Both the position numbers and the translations under genes were made by a program. Under the pieces are notes generated by a model. The model searched no databases. It saw only the letters and a program-made list of their open reading frames with translations, and was not told the DNA's origin. From contig CAYFZR010000032.1 in the NCBI GenBank assembly GCA_964347835.1, forward strand, positions 41,473 through 84,767: a DNA stretch of 43,295 nt, in the 5' to 3' direction. The stretch comes from CAYFZR01 sp964347835 [NCBI: uncultured archaeon] (GTDB lineage: Archaea > CAYFZR01). Shown here in pieces: positions 26,027 to 33,661 of this stretch (positions are counted from its first letter, which is position 1; each line of letters begins with the position of its first letter).

Positions 26027-26428
26027 TCATTCTCCTATAACAGTAACATCTATCCTCCTTGATCTTCCATGAGTATCTGCTTCTACAAAGAATAAACTTT
26101 GCCAAGTACCTATAACCATTCTTCCTTCTCTTACAGGAAGAGTTTTGTCCGGAGCTAAAAGCATAGATCTTAAATGAGAATGTGCATTTCCAGAATGCTT
26201 CCATCCTCCCGCAGGGGCCACAATATCTAAAAATTTCTTTACATCGTCTTTCAATCTTGATTCCAACTCAGTTAGAGCGAATACAGCCGTAGCATGGGGG
26301 GAGAACACGTGAACAATTCCATCCCTTATTTTGGATTCTAAAACGATCTCATTGACTTTAGAGGTCAGATCAACTATATCTCCGGGTCCCTTTGTGTTTA
26401 TGCTGAAAGTTTTAGTTTGAACCGTCAT
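26027..26428 (-). CDS. YjbQ/UPF0047 family protein
   Basis: The 133 residues match the YjbQ family: FSPHATAVFALTELESRLKDDV, the conserved GNAHSHLRSMLLAPDKTLPVREGRMVIGTWQSLFFVEADTHGRSRRIDVTVIG with invariant histidines and Glu/Asp. Some members show weak thiamine-phosphate synthase activity, but the physiological role is not settled. Full length. Single gene, ATG start with GAGGTG upstream on the minus strand. Confidence 0.92.
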   Translation of the reverse strand: MTVQTKTFSINTKGPGDIVDLTSKVNEIVLESKIRDGIVHVFSPHATAVFALTELESRLKDDVKKFLDIVAPAGGWKHSGNAHSHLRSMLLAPDKTLPVREGRMVIGTWQSLFFVEADTHGRSRRIDVTVIGE

Positions 26429-26510
26429 TTTTTCACCTCGTATTTTTGATAGAGAATCATATTAAGTTATATAAAATCATCCTCGAATATGGTTTAGAAG
26501 ATGAGTAAAA

Positions 26511-26735
26511 ATGGAAACTTATCTTGATGTGTGTATTACAAAATGTCCATCGTGCAAAGCTGTATACGCTGATGCGAGCTGGTACGCTATAAATTTATCT
26601 GCCGATTTAGAGTGTGGTAAGTGTAGAACAAGTTTTAATGCAAAGGAAAACTGTATCGACAGAGTTATGGTAAAATTTACGTTAGACGAGAATGGAAAAG
26701 TGGAATCTGCCCATATATCTAAGCTTGAAGAATAA
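26511..26735 (+). CDS. Small zinc-ribbon protein
   Basis: 74 residues with two CxxC knuckles (CPSCKAVY and CGKCRTSF) 22 residues apart, enough for one zinc ribbon, and an acidic C-terminus. No catalytic domain. ATG start. It precedes the THUMP-domain gene by 37 bases in the same direction; a functional link, for example as an accessory RNA-binding ribbon, would be inference only. Confidence 0.65.
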   Translation: METYLDVCITKCPSCKAVYADASWYAINLSADLECGKCRTSFNAKENCIDRVMVKFTLDENGKVESAHISKLEE

Positions 26736-26772
26736 ACGAAATTCAATTTCAATCGAATAAAAAGGTTTTGAA

Positions 26773-27288
26773 ATGATAAGGCTGTTAATTACTTGCAGAG
26801 ATATTTACGGAGAGTACGAAACCATAAAATCCCTGAAAAGAGTAGTTGAAGGAATAAAAGTGAAGCGTACTGGTTTCAGAGCAGTGCTTATCGCAGAAGT
26901 TGAAGAAGGAGATCCCATAAAAATTGCTGAAAAGGTAAATCGTGAGTGTTCTCCCGATATAGGAAAGGTTGTTCTGATCTTAGAAGACGTAGAAAGTAAT
27001 TTTGAAAATGTAAAAGAGGCCGCTGTTAAAGTGGGGTTAAGTCAGATAAGCGAAGGAGAAAGTTTTTGCTTCAGAATTTACAAGAGAGGCTCTCATTACT
27101 TAGATAAACCTACTCCAGAACTAGAGTATGAGATTGGCGGCACCATATACGAGGAATTGGAGGAGAAATTTAAAAAGAAGCCCGTGGTTGACTTGAAAGA
27201 TTCTGATATCACCATAGTCGCGGAAGTATTAGGCAAGAGAGCAGAGGTAGGCATCATAAGAAAAAAGTGGTCAGAAGAGACGAACTAA
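26773..27288 (+). CDS. THUMP-domain protein
   Basis: 171 residues. The C-terminal two thirds fit a THUMP RNA-binding domain: SFCFRIYKRGSHYL, then EYEIGGTIYEELEEKFKKKPVVDLKDSDITIVAEVLGKRAEVGI, the characteristic G-x-I...VDLK/R-x-P/S-D pattern. There is no attached methyltransferase, deaminase or thiouridylase domain. It may be a tRNA-modification adaptor of the Tan1 kind, but that is inference. Its stop overlaps the convergent methyltransferase gene by four bases. Confidence 0.75.
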   Translation: MIRLLITCRDIYGEYETIKSLKRVVEGIKVKRTGFRAVLIAEVEEGDPIKIAEKVNRECSPDIGKVVLILEDVESNFENVKEAAVKVGLSQISEGESFCFRIYKRGSHYLDKPTPELEYEIGGTIYEELEEKFKKKPVVDLKDSDITIVAEVLGKRAEVGIIRKKWSEETN

Positions 27289-28070
27289 AACATTTTCTTT
27301 AAGAAAGACAAAAGAAATCTAAGGCTACCTTTTACATGGACCTTATCTTTCTCTTTTTTTATCTCAAATAACTCCTTTCTGTACTTACTCATAAGATTAT
27401 TATCGCGACGTTCCTCTATCAAATCGTATGCGTGGATGTAATGTGGTCCCATAGGTATTCCTTCTGTTCCATACTGGTCGAAATCTAAGGTTATTCTTTC
27501 TGATGTCTCTTCAACAAATCCTGTCTTCGTGAGCATTCCAAATATATCCTCCTCTCCAAATACCCTATGATCCGGATGCCTTATTTTGAAAGCCTCTTCT
27601 AAGACCTTTCTTAACTCTGGATCCTTCGGACCCAAAGGCTCATACAAAACCAACATTCCATCTCTTTTTAAAACCCTACAGATTTCTTTTAGGGCTAACA
27701 TAGGATCTCTGAAGTGATGGAGACTTATAACTAAAAAGGCGATTTCAAATAGAGAGTCTCTGAATATAATATCTTCAGCATATGATTTTAAAACATAATA
27801 ATTTGAGAGGTCTTTTTTTACGATGTTTTCTCTGGCAACTTTTAACATGGCCTGAGATTGGTCAATACCGATTATATATCCATTTGGAAGTCTTTGACTT
27901 AGAATTTCAGCAAGATGTCCGGTCCCGGTTCCTACATCCAAAACAACCTCGTCTCCCCTAAGAATTAACATATTCACCATCTTTGAAAACAATTCTTCAC
28001 GTGATTTTGATTTTCTCAACTCTTTATCCATTTCTAAGGCTCTTTTGTAATTTTTGTTCATTAAAACCAC
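27285..28070 (-). CDS. Class I SAM-dependent methyltransferase
   Basis: 261 residues. Motif I VVLDVGTGTGHLAEILSQRLP, post-I GIDQSQAMLKVARENI, motif II IAFLVISLHHFRDPMLAL, then KEICRVLKRDGMLVLYEPLGP and a C-terminal helical part with GPHYIHAYDLIEER. It belongs to the broad UbiE/Methyltransf_25 group. The target is unknown. It is convergent with the THUMP gene, with a four-base overlap of the ends, and not in an operon with obvious partners. Confidence 0.83.
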   Translation of the reverse strand: MVLMNKNYKRALEMDKELRKSKSREELFSKMVNMLILRGDEVVLDVGTGTGHLAEILSQRLPNGYIIGIDQSQAMLKVARENIVKKDLSNYYVLKSYAEDIIFRDSLFEIAFLVISLHHFRDPMLALKEICRVLKRDGMLVLYEPLGPKDPELRKVLEEAFKIRHPDHRVFGEEDIFGMLTKTGFVEETSERITLDFDQYGTEGIPMGPHYIHAYDLIEERRDNNLMSKYRKELFEIKKEKDKVHVKGSLRFLLSFLKKMF

Positions 28071-28168
28071 CCAGTAATAATGTAAGGTCTTTTCGATTTG
28101 AATCTTTTTAGGCTCTTTATGTTTTTAGTGCTAAAAAATTCACTATCTACATTATCCAACTTTTCAGA

Positions 28169-28843
28169 TCATTTTGAATAATAATACCCATGTATTTCCT
28201 CAAGGTTACCACCCAAAGCATACCATAAACGACACTTCAAGATGCGTAAAGTGTTTCGCAACAATCCGCGGCTTGTAAAAGTAGTAGCACTTGTTGTAAC
28301 TTTTTCTTTGAGCATTATAACATCACCCTTTTTTTTCATACAATGCGATAATCGCACATCTTCCATAATGGGCACATTCATAATTGTTAGACAATCCTTC
28401 AAATATTCAGAACGTACAAAAATAGCACGGTCGCCCCATAATTCCCCTGTCAGTCGAAATAATAAATTTGAAAGAAAGATAAGTAATTTTAGATATCTAC
28501 GCTGATCATCAAAAGTCAGTGAAAAAGCACCACCAATTACATGCTTTTGAAGCAAAGCGTTACTGATAGCGATATCCCAGCCTTTTGGTAAAATAGTATC
28601 GGCATGTAAAAAAACGACAATTTCGCCCTCTGCTTCACTAACTCCTTGAACACACGAAAATCCCCGACCTCGTCTTTTTGCAATAACAACTTTTTCATAG
28701 GGCTTTTCTTGATCTACAATTCCTTTTAGGTCTTTGTTAATAACAAAAATTACCTCAATTGGTGTATTGACTAAAGTAAATTGTTCCCGTATTATATCTA
28801 GGTAAGGAGTTAATTTATCGATAGGTACGACGACAGATATCAT
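28169..28843 (-). CDS. Family 2 glycosyltransferase, rSAM/selenodomain-associated type
   Basis: About 224 residues of a GT-A fold: MISVVVPIDKLTPYLD at the start, EVIFVINKD, KRRGRGFSCVQGVSEAEGEIVVFLHADT (HADT being the nucleotide-sugar/metal site), LPKGWD, GGAFSLTF and FLSNLLFRLTGELWGDRAIFVRSEYL. This resembles the TIGR04283 transferases, which commonly neighbour TIGR04282, and such a gene is adjacent. A TTG at 28906 would add 21 residues with no homology-like content, so the ATG at 28843 is preferred. The substrate is not known. Confidence 0.78.
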   Translation of the reverse strand: MISVVVPIDKLTPYLDIIREQFTLVNTPIEVIFVINKDLKGIVDQEKPYEKVVIAKRRGRGFSCVQGVSEAEGEIVVFLHADTILPKGWDIAISNALLQKHVIGGAFSLTFDDQRRYLKLLIFLSNLLFRLTGELWGDRAIFVRSEYLKDCLTIMNVPIMEDVRLSHCMKKKGDVIMLKEKVTTSATTFTSRGLLRNTLRILKCRLWYALGGNLEEIHGYYYSK

Positions 28844-28932
28844 ATTCTCTTTTTTTCCAACACTGAATGGCCGATTTGAAGAGAACAAATTCGACAACAC
28901 CACCAATAATCAAACATCTTGGTCAAAAGTTT

Positions 28933-29637
28933 TTATTTGAACATCTTCTCATATTTTAACGAATAAGAAATCGTTCTTGAAGATTTAAACTCTGTATCTC
29001 GATTTCTCTGAAAAAGATCTTTCAAATCGGCAAGTGTATCTATATCACGCCATTCCGGTAAGACATGAATTTTGCATCCGGCTTTTTTTAAAATTTTCAT
29101 GGTTTCCTGAAATACCGTATCAGTGCTCCAGTTAATCCCTTCAAACACTCTCGGTGAAAAATTATTGTATCTAAAGCCGATTAAATAATATCCTCCATCA
29201 AAAGAAGGGCCTACTACGGCATCGTGCGTTTCAAGAAACAAAAATGCCTCGTTAATAATGGTTCCCGGTAAATCCGGGATGTCACTACCGATAATAATAA
29301 CCCTCTGAAAGCCCTCGGCGAAAGCTTGAATAAAACTGTTTTTCATCCTTTGCCCCAAATCCTCTCCTTTCTGGGGCATATAACAATATTGCATCCCCAA
29401 CCATCTTTTAAATTTTTCCTGCAAGTTATCCGGATAAAAACATATCCAGAATCGAGATCCGAGTTTCTCCAACGTGGATAACAAATCCAAGACAAAATTC
29501 CTGTACAACTCGACTGTCATAGTCTCACCAAGAGCAGCAGAAAGGCGTTCTTTTACCTCTCCCTCTTTCGGATACTTAACGAAAAAAAGCACACATCTAT
29601 CATCTGATTTATTTGCTATACCAATATCTCCGTACAA
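28933..29637 (-). CDS. DUF2064/TIGR04282-family transferase
   Basis: 234 residues: VLFFVKYPKEGEVKERLSAALGE at the start (family hallmark), IIIGSDIPDLPGTIINEAF, VVGPSFDGGYYLIGFRYN, VFEGINWSTDTV and WRDIDTLADL. These match the 'transferase 1, rSAM/selenodomain-associated' family, nucleotidyl- or glycosyl-transferase-like proteins; some relatives are linked to arsenosugar synthesis. Starts with TTG 27 bases downstream of the tRNA-Met gene and is probably co-transcribed with the family 2 transferase after it. No radical SAM or selenium-related partner is present in the window. Confidence 0.82.
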   Translation of the reverse strand: MYGDIGIANKSDDRCVLFFVKYPKEGEVKERLSAALGETMTVELYRNFVLDLLSTLEKLGSRFWICFYPDNLQEKFKRWLGMQYCYMPQKGEDLGQRMKNSFIQAFAEGFQRVIIIGSDIPDLPGTIINEAFLFLETHDAVVGPSFDGGYYLIGFRYNNFSPRVFEGINWSTDTVFQETMKILKKAGCKIHVLPEWRDIDTLADLKDLFQRNRDTEFKSSRTISYSLKYEKMFK

Positions 29638-29663
29638 CTTAGCATCTCCAACTGGAGAAAATA

Positions 29664-29754
29664 TGCCGGGGGCGGGTTTCGAACCCGCGACCTCCAGGTT
29701 TCCCAGGAGACTCTCCCTATGAGCCTGGCGCTCCGCCCCCTGAGCTACCCCGGC
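29664..29754 (-). tRNA. tRNA-Met (CAT), elongator, with an 18-base intron
   Basis: On the minus strand: acceptor GCCGGGG/CCCCGGC with discriminator A, D-arm TAGCTCAGGGGGCGGAGC, anticodon stem CCAGG/CCTGG, loop CTCATA + A, T-arm GCGGG TTCGAAC CCGC. Between position 37 and 38 lie 18 extra bases (29700-29717, GGGAGAGTCTCCTGGGAA), the canonical archaeal intron site. Removing them leaves a normal 73-base tRNA. The GCCGGGG acceptor and lack of initiator features point to elongator Met; a CAT-anticodon Ile tRNA is the alternative. Confidence 0.92.
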
Positions 29755-29864
29755 TACCTCAATTTACGTTTACGAGACCGAAACATACCCATATATTTTG
29801 TGGTTATATATAAAATTAAAATATAAGGAAAGGAGATATTTTAGACCTTGGGAGAGGGTGAATT

Positions 29865-30347
29865 TTGAGGTACAAATTGATCTTTCTAATTTTAATAATC
29901 TTGGTCGGTAGCTCATTATGCCTTGGTCAAAAGAAAGAGTTTAAAATAGGAGATATTGTTGAGTTTGGCGATTATAAAATCGTTGTTCATTCTTTAAAAA
30001 AGGTTGACACCGTTTATGTTAAGGCAATGGGAGATGAACGAATACAGGAAAACGCCAGCAAAGGCACTAAATACATTCTTGTCAACGTAACTCTTAAGAA
30101 ATATACCTATGAAAACCCTGATAAATCCTTGCGCTTCGAACTAAAGGATGCAAACGGAAAAATTTTAATGGAAAAAGGATCGTTCAAAAAACGTTATGTG
30201 GGACACTTAGATTTTCAAAATATGGACCCTTACAGCGAGAAATCGGGATTTCTGATTTTTCTCGCTGAAGAAGATATAATAGTTAAAGAGTTAGAATGCT
30301 GGAAAAAAGGAACCGAGAATCCTGATGTTGTAATAAGTTTAAGATGA
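29865..30347 (+). CDS. Secreted protein, DUF4352-like
   Basis: 160 residues with a signal peptide (LIFLILIILVGSSLCLG) and a beta-rich domain: KIGDIVEFGDYKIVVHSLKKVDT..., GTKYILVNVTLKKYT, FELKDANGKIL and SGFLIFLAEEDI. This order of strands recalls DUF4352 immunoglobulin-like extracellular domains; that match is tentative. The Cys after SSL could allow lipid attachment, but the motif is not a clean lipobox. The TTG start has GGGAGAGGGTGA upstream. Confidence 0.65.
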   Translation: MRYKLIFLILIILVGSSLCLGQKKEFKIGDIVEFGDYKIVVHSLKKVDTVYVKAMGDERIQENASKGTKYILVNVTLKKYTYENPDKSLRFELKDANGKILMEKGSFKKRYVGHLDFQNMDPYSEKSGFLIFLAEEDIIVKELECWKKGTENPDVVISLR

Positions 30348-30401
30348 AAAAATTGAGTCAGGAAAATTAAGTGCAATTGCAATTTGTTTACAAGCATAAT
30401 T

Positions 30402-30429
30402 AAAAAAAGATAAGGGAGATTTCTCTCCC
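30402..30429 (-). terminator. Hairpin-plus-T-run terminator after the cytochrome gene
   Basis: On the minus strand: GGGAGA-GAAA-TCTCCC (six perfect pairs, GNRA-type loop), then TTATCTTTTTTTA. This is the layout of a bacterial intrinsic terminator, 39 bases past the cytochrome stop. Archaea usually terminate on T-runs without a hairpin, so the form is notable here. Confidence 0.6.
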
Positions 30430-30467
30430 CACTTTCAAGAGACCCCTATTTCGAAGAATGCCTCGCT

Positions 30468-32777
30468 TCACTGAATGATAAAGGTGGTCGTCACTATACT
30501 GGCACTTACATTGAAATTGTAGCCGTCTTTGATGACGTCTATCACATTGGCTTTGTATGTTCCCGCTGCTTGAGTTCTCGAGGTCTTCCACTGCATTACC
30601 GCATCGCCGTTGGTATCACTGAACCCCTGAAGAGATTTCACCACTAAACCGTTGGGATCGGAGATATCTAGGAACACCTGTGCACCGGAGATGGGCACTC
30701 GAACTGTATCTACTTCTTCTACGGTGTGGGCCACGATTCCTACTGTATCACGCGCCCTGAATGTATCTGTCTGGGTCACCAGATTTCCTCTCTTATCGAC
30801 TGACCAGGTGGTCAGACTGTCTACGAAGAGATCTGGCATCGGTGGTGTAACCTTCTTTCCCCATTCTGTGGATGTCATCACGTATGGTTCTGCCATGCCT
30901 GTATTCATCCACGCATCCAGCAGGTTTATACCTTCCTCAGCTAGGAATGGATTCTGACCGTTGTTGCCTAGATAGAGGAACTGTATGTACTCCCAGCTCG
31001 TTGGCTGGTAGAGAAGGTCAATAGTCGCGTACACGGCGTGAGTTGGTGGATTCAGCGTGAACTCGTCCCAGTAGTTATATTTACCGCCTGCTACAGGGTT
31101 TCCGTATTGATCCGCTGGCACAGGGAGTGCGTTTCGAATCTTTGCTTCGTCGAAGCTCATCTCGTAGGGCGGAATGCGGTTGTCCTTGGCAACTTTGTTG
31201 TTCAGGACGAAATGGAAGGACTCGTGGTAGGTTCCGGGTGCCTGAGCCGATAGATTTCCAAGCGTATAGTCCACCGCACCAGTAATGCGGTCGTAGCTCA
31301 ACGGAAGGTCTGAGCTATATCCAAATCCTATGAGCTGGTTAGCCCATTCTTGCGTCATGGCATAGTGGGCCTCATATATCTTGGTGTTTGGGTCATTAAG
31401 GTCCAAAATGGTTTTTACTTGTGTCGGCGTGCCGCCGATGTTTACTGTTATATTGCCGTATTTTCCGTCTTCACGCAGGAGTTCTCCGTCACTATCATAC
31501 CACTTGATACTAAGCCACATCCTGCGTCCTTCTGGATAGCCAGAGATAAGCTTGTGCCCGGCATGATTGACAACTTTTAGAATGTTACCGCTTAACGAGA
31601 GCGTGGCTGCCTCACTTAGCTGCTTCATGGCCCTAGTCTTGCCGTCATTTAGCGCTGCAATCTGGGTCGAACTGAGATCGCCGCCGATTCTTAGCTTGCC
31701 TTGGGCATCTAGATACTGTATTGCGTCTGGCATCCAGTAGTTGCCACCAGTCATGTCGTGTAGCGGCAAGTCCTTTCTGATCTTCGGGTTCTTGTTGCAG
31801 CCCTGGCCGTTCACGGGGCGAAGGTGGCAGGTCTGGCATGTGTAGTACCTTGGTGTATTGTCCTCGTAATTTCCGCCTGTTCCGGCTAAGATGGCGCTCT
31901 CATAACCGGCCTTGAGAGCCCCGTCCTGGAGGTCAACGGGAAGATTCATGTAATCAGAGACCAGCACAGTGTCCAACATGCTTGCCTTCCACTCACTGTA
32001 TGTTCTCTCCACAATCCCATACTGATAGGGGAAGTTGTTAAAGGCCGCCTTTCCTTCTACTGGCGAACCGAGCGTCCCGTTGTATGTTCCAGGCTCAAGC
32101 GGTACCTGGGCTCCGTTGTTATGTGCTAAATCACCTACTGCTGGGTTTGAGACGTCATGGCAAGTTCCGCAGAGATCACCTGAGCGGTAGAACTTGGACT
32201 GCAAGAACTGATGCCTGGCTTCTGCGTCGATATATGGTCCCAGCTTATCAGAGCCATCCCAGAGAACGTACATTCCGCTTCCATAGTATCCGACTAAGTT
32301 ACCGTCGCTTATATTGTAGGCTATAAACGGTGGATTCTGAACACCAATGTGTTCTGATTGGTCAGGATTGGTCAACTTATGGCATAAGTCGCATTCGACG
32401 CCGTCTCCATCACTTGGTCTCAATGCTGATCCATCAGTCGGTGTAGAACGTCCTTCCACCCATCCGGTCACGCTGTGGCAGCGGATGCAAAGATCTCCAG
32501 CTCCATCAAAGTCCTGTTCGGCTATAGCCAAAGTCGCCCAGAATATCGGATCGCGTCCGGCGTTTGCCATCATGCTTCCCCGCCAGTTGTGAGCAGGTTC
32601 CACTGTAATGTCATATCCACCGTGGCAGTTGTCGCATTTGTCGACTGACTCTATATTCCCTACTTCTCCTGGCTGTGTGCCTGGCATCTTGATTTCGTTG
32701 GGCACAATATCAGCTGCAAATGCAACAAAACCAACCAAAAGCATTAAAATCGTTGCTAAAAAAATCCTCTTTTTCAT
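30468..32777 (-). CDS. Secreted multiheme (five CxxCH) cytochrome c
   Basis: 769 residues with a signal peptide (MKKRIFLATILMLLVGFVAFAA) and five c-type heme motifs: CDNCH 48-52, CIRCH 97-101, CDLCH 129-133, CGTCH 203-207 and CQTCH 314-318. Further histidines (LAHNN, PLHDMTGG, NHAGH) could be distal ligands. Residues 330-680 hold no heme motif, and about 690-769 look like an Ig-like beta domain. There is no C-terminal membrane anchor or CGP tail. It should act in extracellular electron transfer; partner and substrate are unknown. Two 60-base lines I counted are 34/60 G+C each, far above the neighbours, suggesting transfer, probably bacterial. ATG start with GGGGAGGTGA upstream. Confidence 0.88.
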   Translation of the reverse strand: MKKRIFLATILMLLVGFVAFAADIVPNEIKMPGTQPGEVGNIESVDKCDNCHGGYDITVEPAHNWRGSMMANAGRDPIFWATLAIAEQDFDGAGDLCIRCHSVTGWVEGRSTPTDGSALRPSDGDGVECDLCHKLTNPDQSEHIGVQNPPFIAYNISDGNLVGYYGSGMYVLWDGSDKLGPYIDAEARHQFLQSKFYRSGDLCGTCHDVSNPAVGDLAHNNGAQVPLEPGTYNGTLGSPVEGKAAFNNFPYQYGIVERTYSEWKASMLDTVLVSDYMNLPVDLQDGALKAGYESAILAGTGGNYEDNTPRYYTCQTCHLRPVNGQGCNKNPKIRKDLPLHDMTGGNYWMPDAIQYLDAQGKLRIGGDLSSTQIAALNDGKTRAMKQLSEAATLSLSGNILKVVNHAGHKLISGYPEGRRMWLSIKWYDSDGELLREDGKYGNITVNIGGTPTQVKTILDLNDPNTKIYEAHYAMTQEWANQLIGFGYSSDLPLSYDRITGAVDYTLGNLSAQAPGTYHESFHFVLNNKVAKDNRIPPYEMSFDEAKIRNALPVPADQYGNPVAGGKYNYWDEFTLNPPTHAVYATIDLLYQPTSWEYIQFLYLGNNGQNPFLAEEGINLLDAWMNTGMAEPYVMTSTEWGKKVTPPMPDLFVDSLTTWSVDKRGNLVTQTDTFRARDTVGIVAHTVEEVDTVRVPISGAQVFLDISDPNGLVVKSLQGFSDTNGDAVMQWKTSRTQAAGTYKANVIDVIKDGYNFNVSASIVTTTFIIQ

Positions 32778-32831
32778 TCTTTCACCTCCCCAATTTTTTT
32801 CTGTCCCCCCCTCTCCTGAGGACGATTCAAT

Positions 32832-33161
32832 CTACTTGAGTAAATCATAAAGGCTTTTGTAGCCTTTCAAACCGAGTTGGATCATTCCTTTCTTCGGCTC
32901 GATGGTGACGTTACCTTCATCATATTCCATCTTGATCGATTCGATTGGATTATCAGAATTTTTAATATTCGAAAAGGCTGACTCTGTCATGGAAATATTG
33001 ATGTCTGGATCGCTCGCTTCTCCTTTATGCGTTGCGATTTCACCTTTCGTTTTTCTTATTTCTAAAGGCTCACCGTCAACGATCACTTGAACTACGGCGC
33101 CGTCTTTGAGCCTATGAAAGCCCAAACTATTTGCCAGATTATTTACCTCTTGTTCTATCAT
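32832..33161 (-). CDS. SCP2-like (sterol carrier protein 2 fold) protein
   Basis: 109 residues: an N-terminal helix, then GAVVQVIVDGEPLEIRKTKGEI, DPDINISMTESAFSNIKNSDNPIESI, EGNVTIEPKKGMIQLGLKGYKSLYDLL. The order of strands and the 'D-x-x-I-x-M-x-x-x-x-F' element fit stand-alone SCP2 domains, which bind lipids or other hydrophobic ligands. The match is judged by eye. It lies 54 bases upstream of the cytochrome gene on the same strand, but its A+T-rich composition resembles the host, not the cytochrome. Confidence 0.55.
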   Translation of the reverse strand: MIEQEVNNLANSLGFHRLKDGAVVQVIVDGEPLEIRKTKGEIATHKGEASDPDINISMTESAFSNIKNSDNPIESIKMEYDEGNVTIEPKKGMIQLGLKGYKSLYDLLK

Positions 33162-33254
33162 CTATTTCAATGGGAAATATAATGTAATATATAAATTTAA
33201 CCTATTTTCTCCCGATAAGTGAGTAATATGTAGAAGAAGGTTTTAATACATTTT

Positions 33255-33300
33255 ATATCTTAATTATATTATTCTACATATCTTAATTATATTATTCTAC
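33255..33300. repeat. Perfect tandem repeat, 2 x 23 bases
   Basis: Bases 33255-33277 and 33278-33300 are identical. The unit is almost pure A+T and ends ATTATTCTAC. It lies in the 500-base gap (33162-33661) between the SCP2-like and coiled-coil genes, in which I see no plausible gene. Confidence 0.9.
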
Positions 33301-33310
33301 CTTACGCACC

Positions 33311-33655
33311 AAAATCATAGATTTTTGACGCGCTAATAATCGAAGATTATTGTGCATCGTCCAGAAGGGGGTTTTACTTAATCTTATACTGAAATTATCC
33401 TATCTTACCTTATCACCCCCTCTCTACACCCCCATATAAAGAAGGGGGTAATTACCCCCTTTCTAATCCCCCACATAATATTTAGAGTAGAAAGCAAATT
33501 TAGAGTAGATAACGACTTATTCGGTACCGTTAATAAAATAATTTTCTTTTGATCGAACTTTTCTTAAAAGTTCGTTGCGGATTGCCGTTTTTTTGATAAA
33601 ACTTTTTTCTAAAAAGTTTTGATGGAACGAGCCACGTTCCAAAGCGAGCCACGCT
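33311..33655. repeat. Cluster of inverted repeats with small loops
   Basis: Six hairpins: 33311-33325 (AAAATC, loop ATA), 33335-33351 (AATAATC, loop GAA), 33554-33574 (CGAACTTTT, loop CTT), 33598-33620 (AAAACTTTTT, loop TCT), 33624-33640 (GGAACG, loop AGCCA) and 33643-33655 (AGCG, the same loop AGCCA). A palindrome at 33442-33461 and a repeated TTTAGAGTAGA (33481, 33499) lie between. No gene is visible. The style matches the patch at 10375-10566, though the sequences differ. Confidence 0.75.
33442..33461. repeat. Perfect 20-base palindrome
   Basis: AAGGGGGTAATTACCCCCTT is fully self-complementary with no spacer. Such a continuous palindrome is more typical of a protein-binding site than of an RNA hairpin. 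Short G- and C-tracts of five flank it at 33366-33370 and 33468-33472. Confidence 0.7.
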
Positions 33656-33661
33656 GCATTT

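Noticed and set aside
31038-32592. Several plus-strand frames of 70-80 codons opposite the cytochrome gene.
   Set aside because: Shadows of a higher-G+C gene; no domains or start signals.
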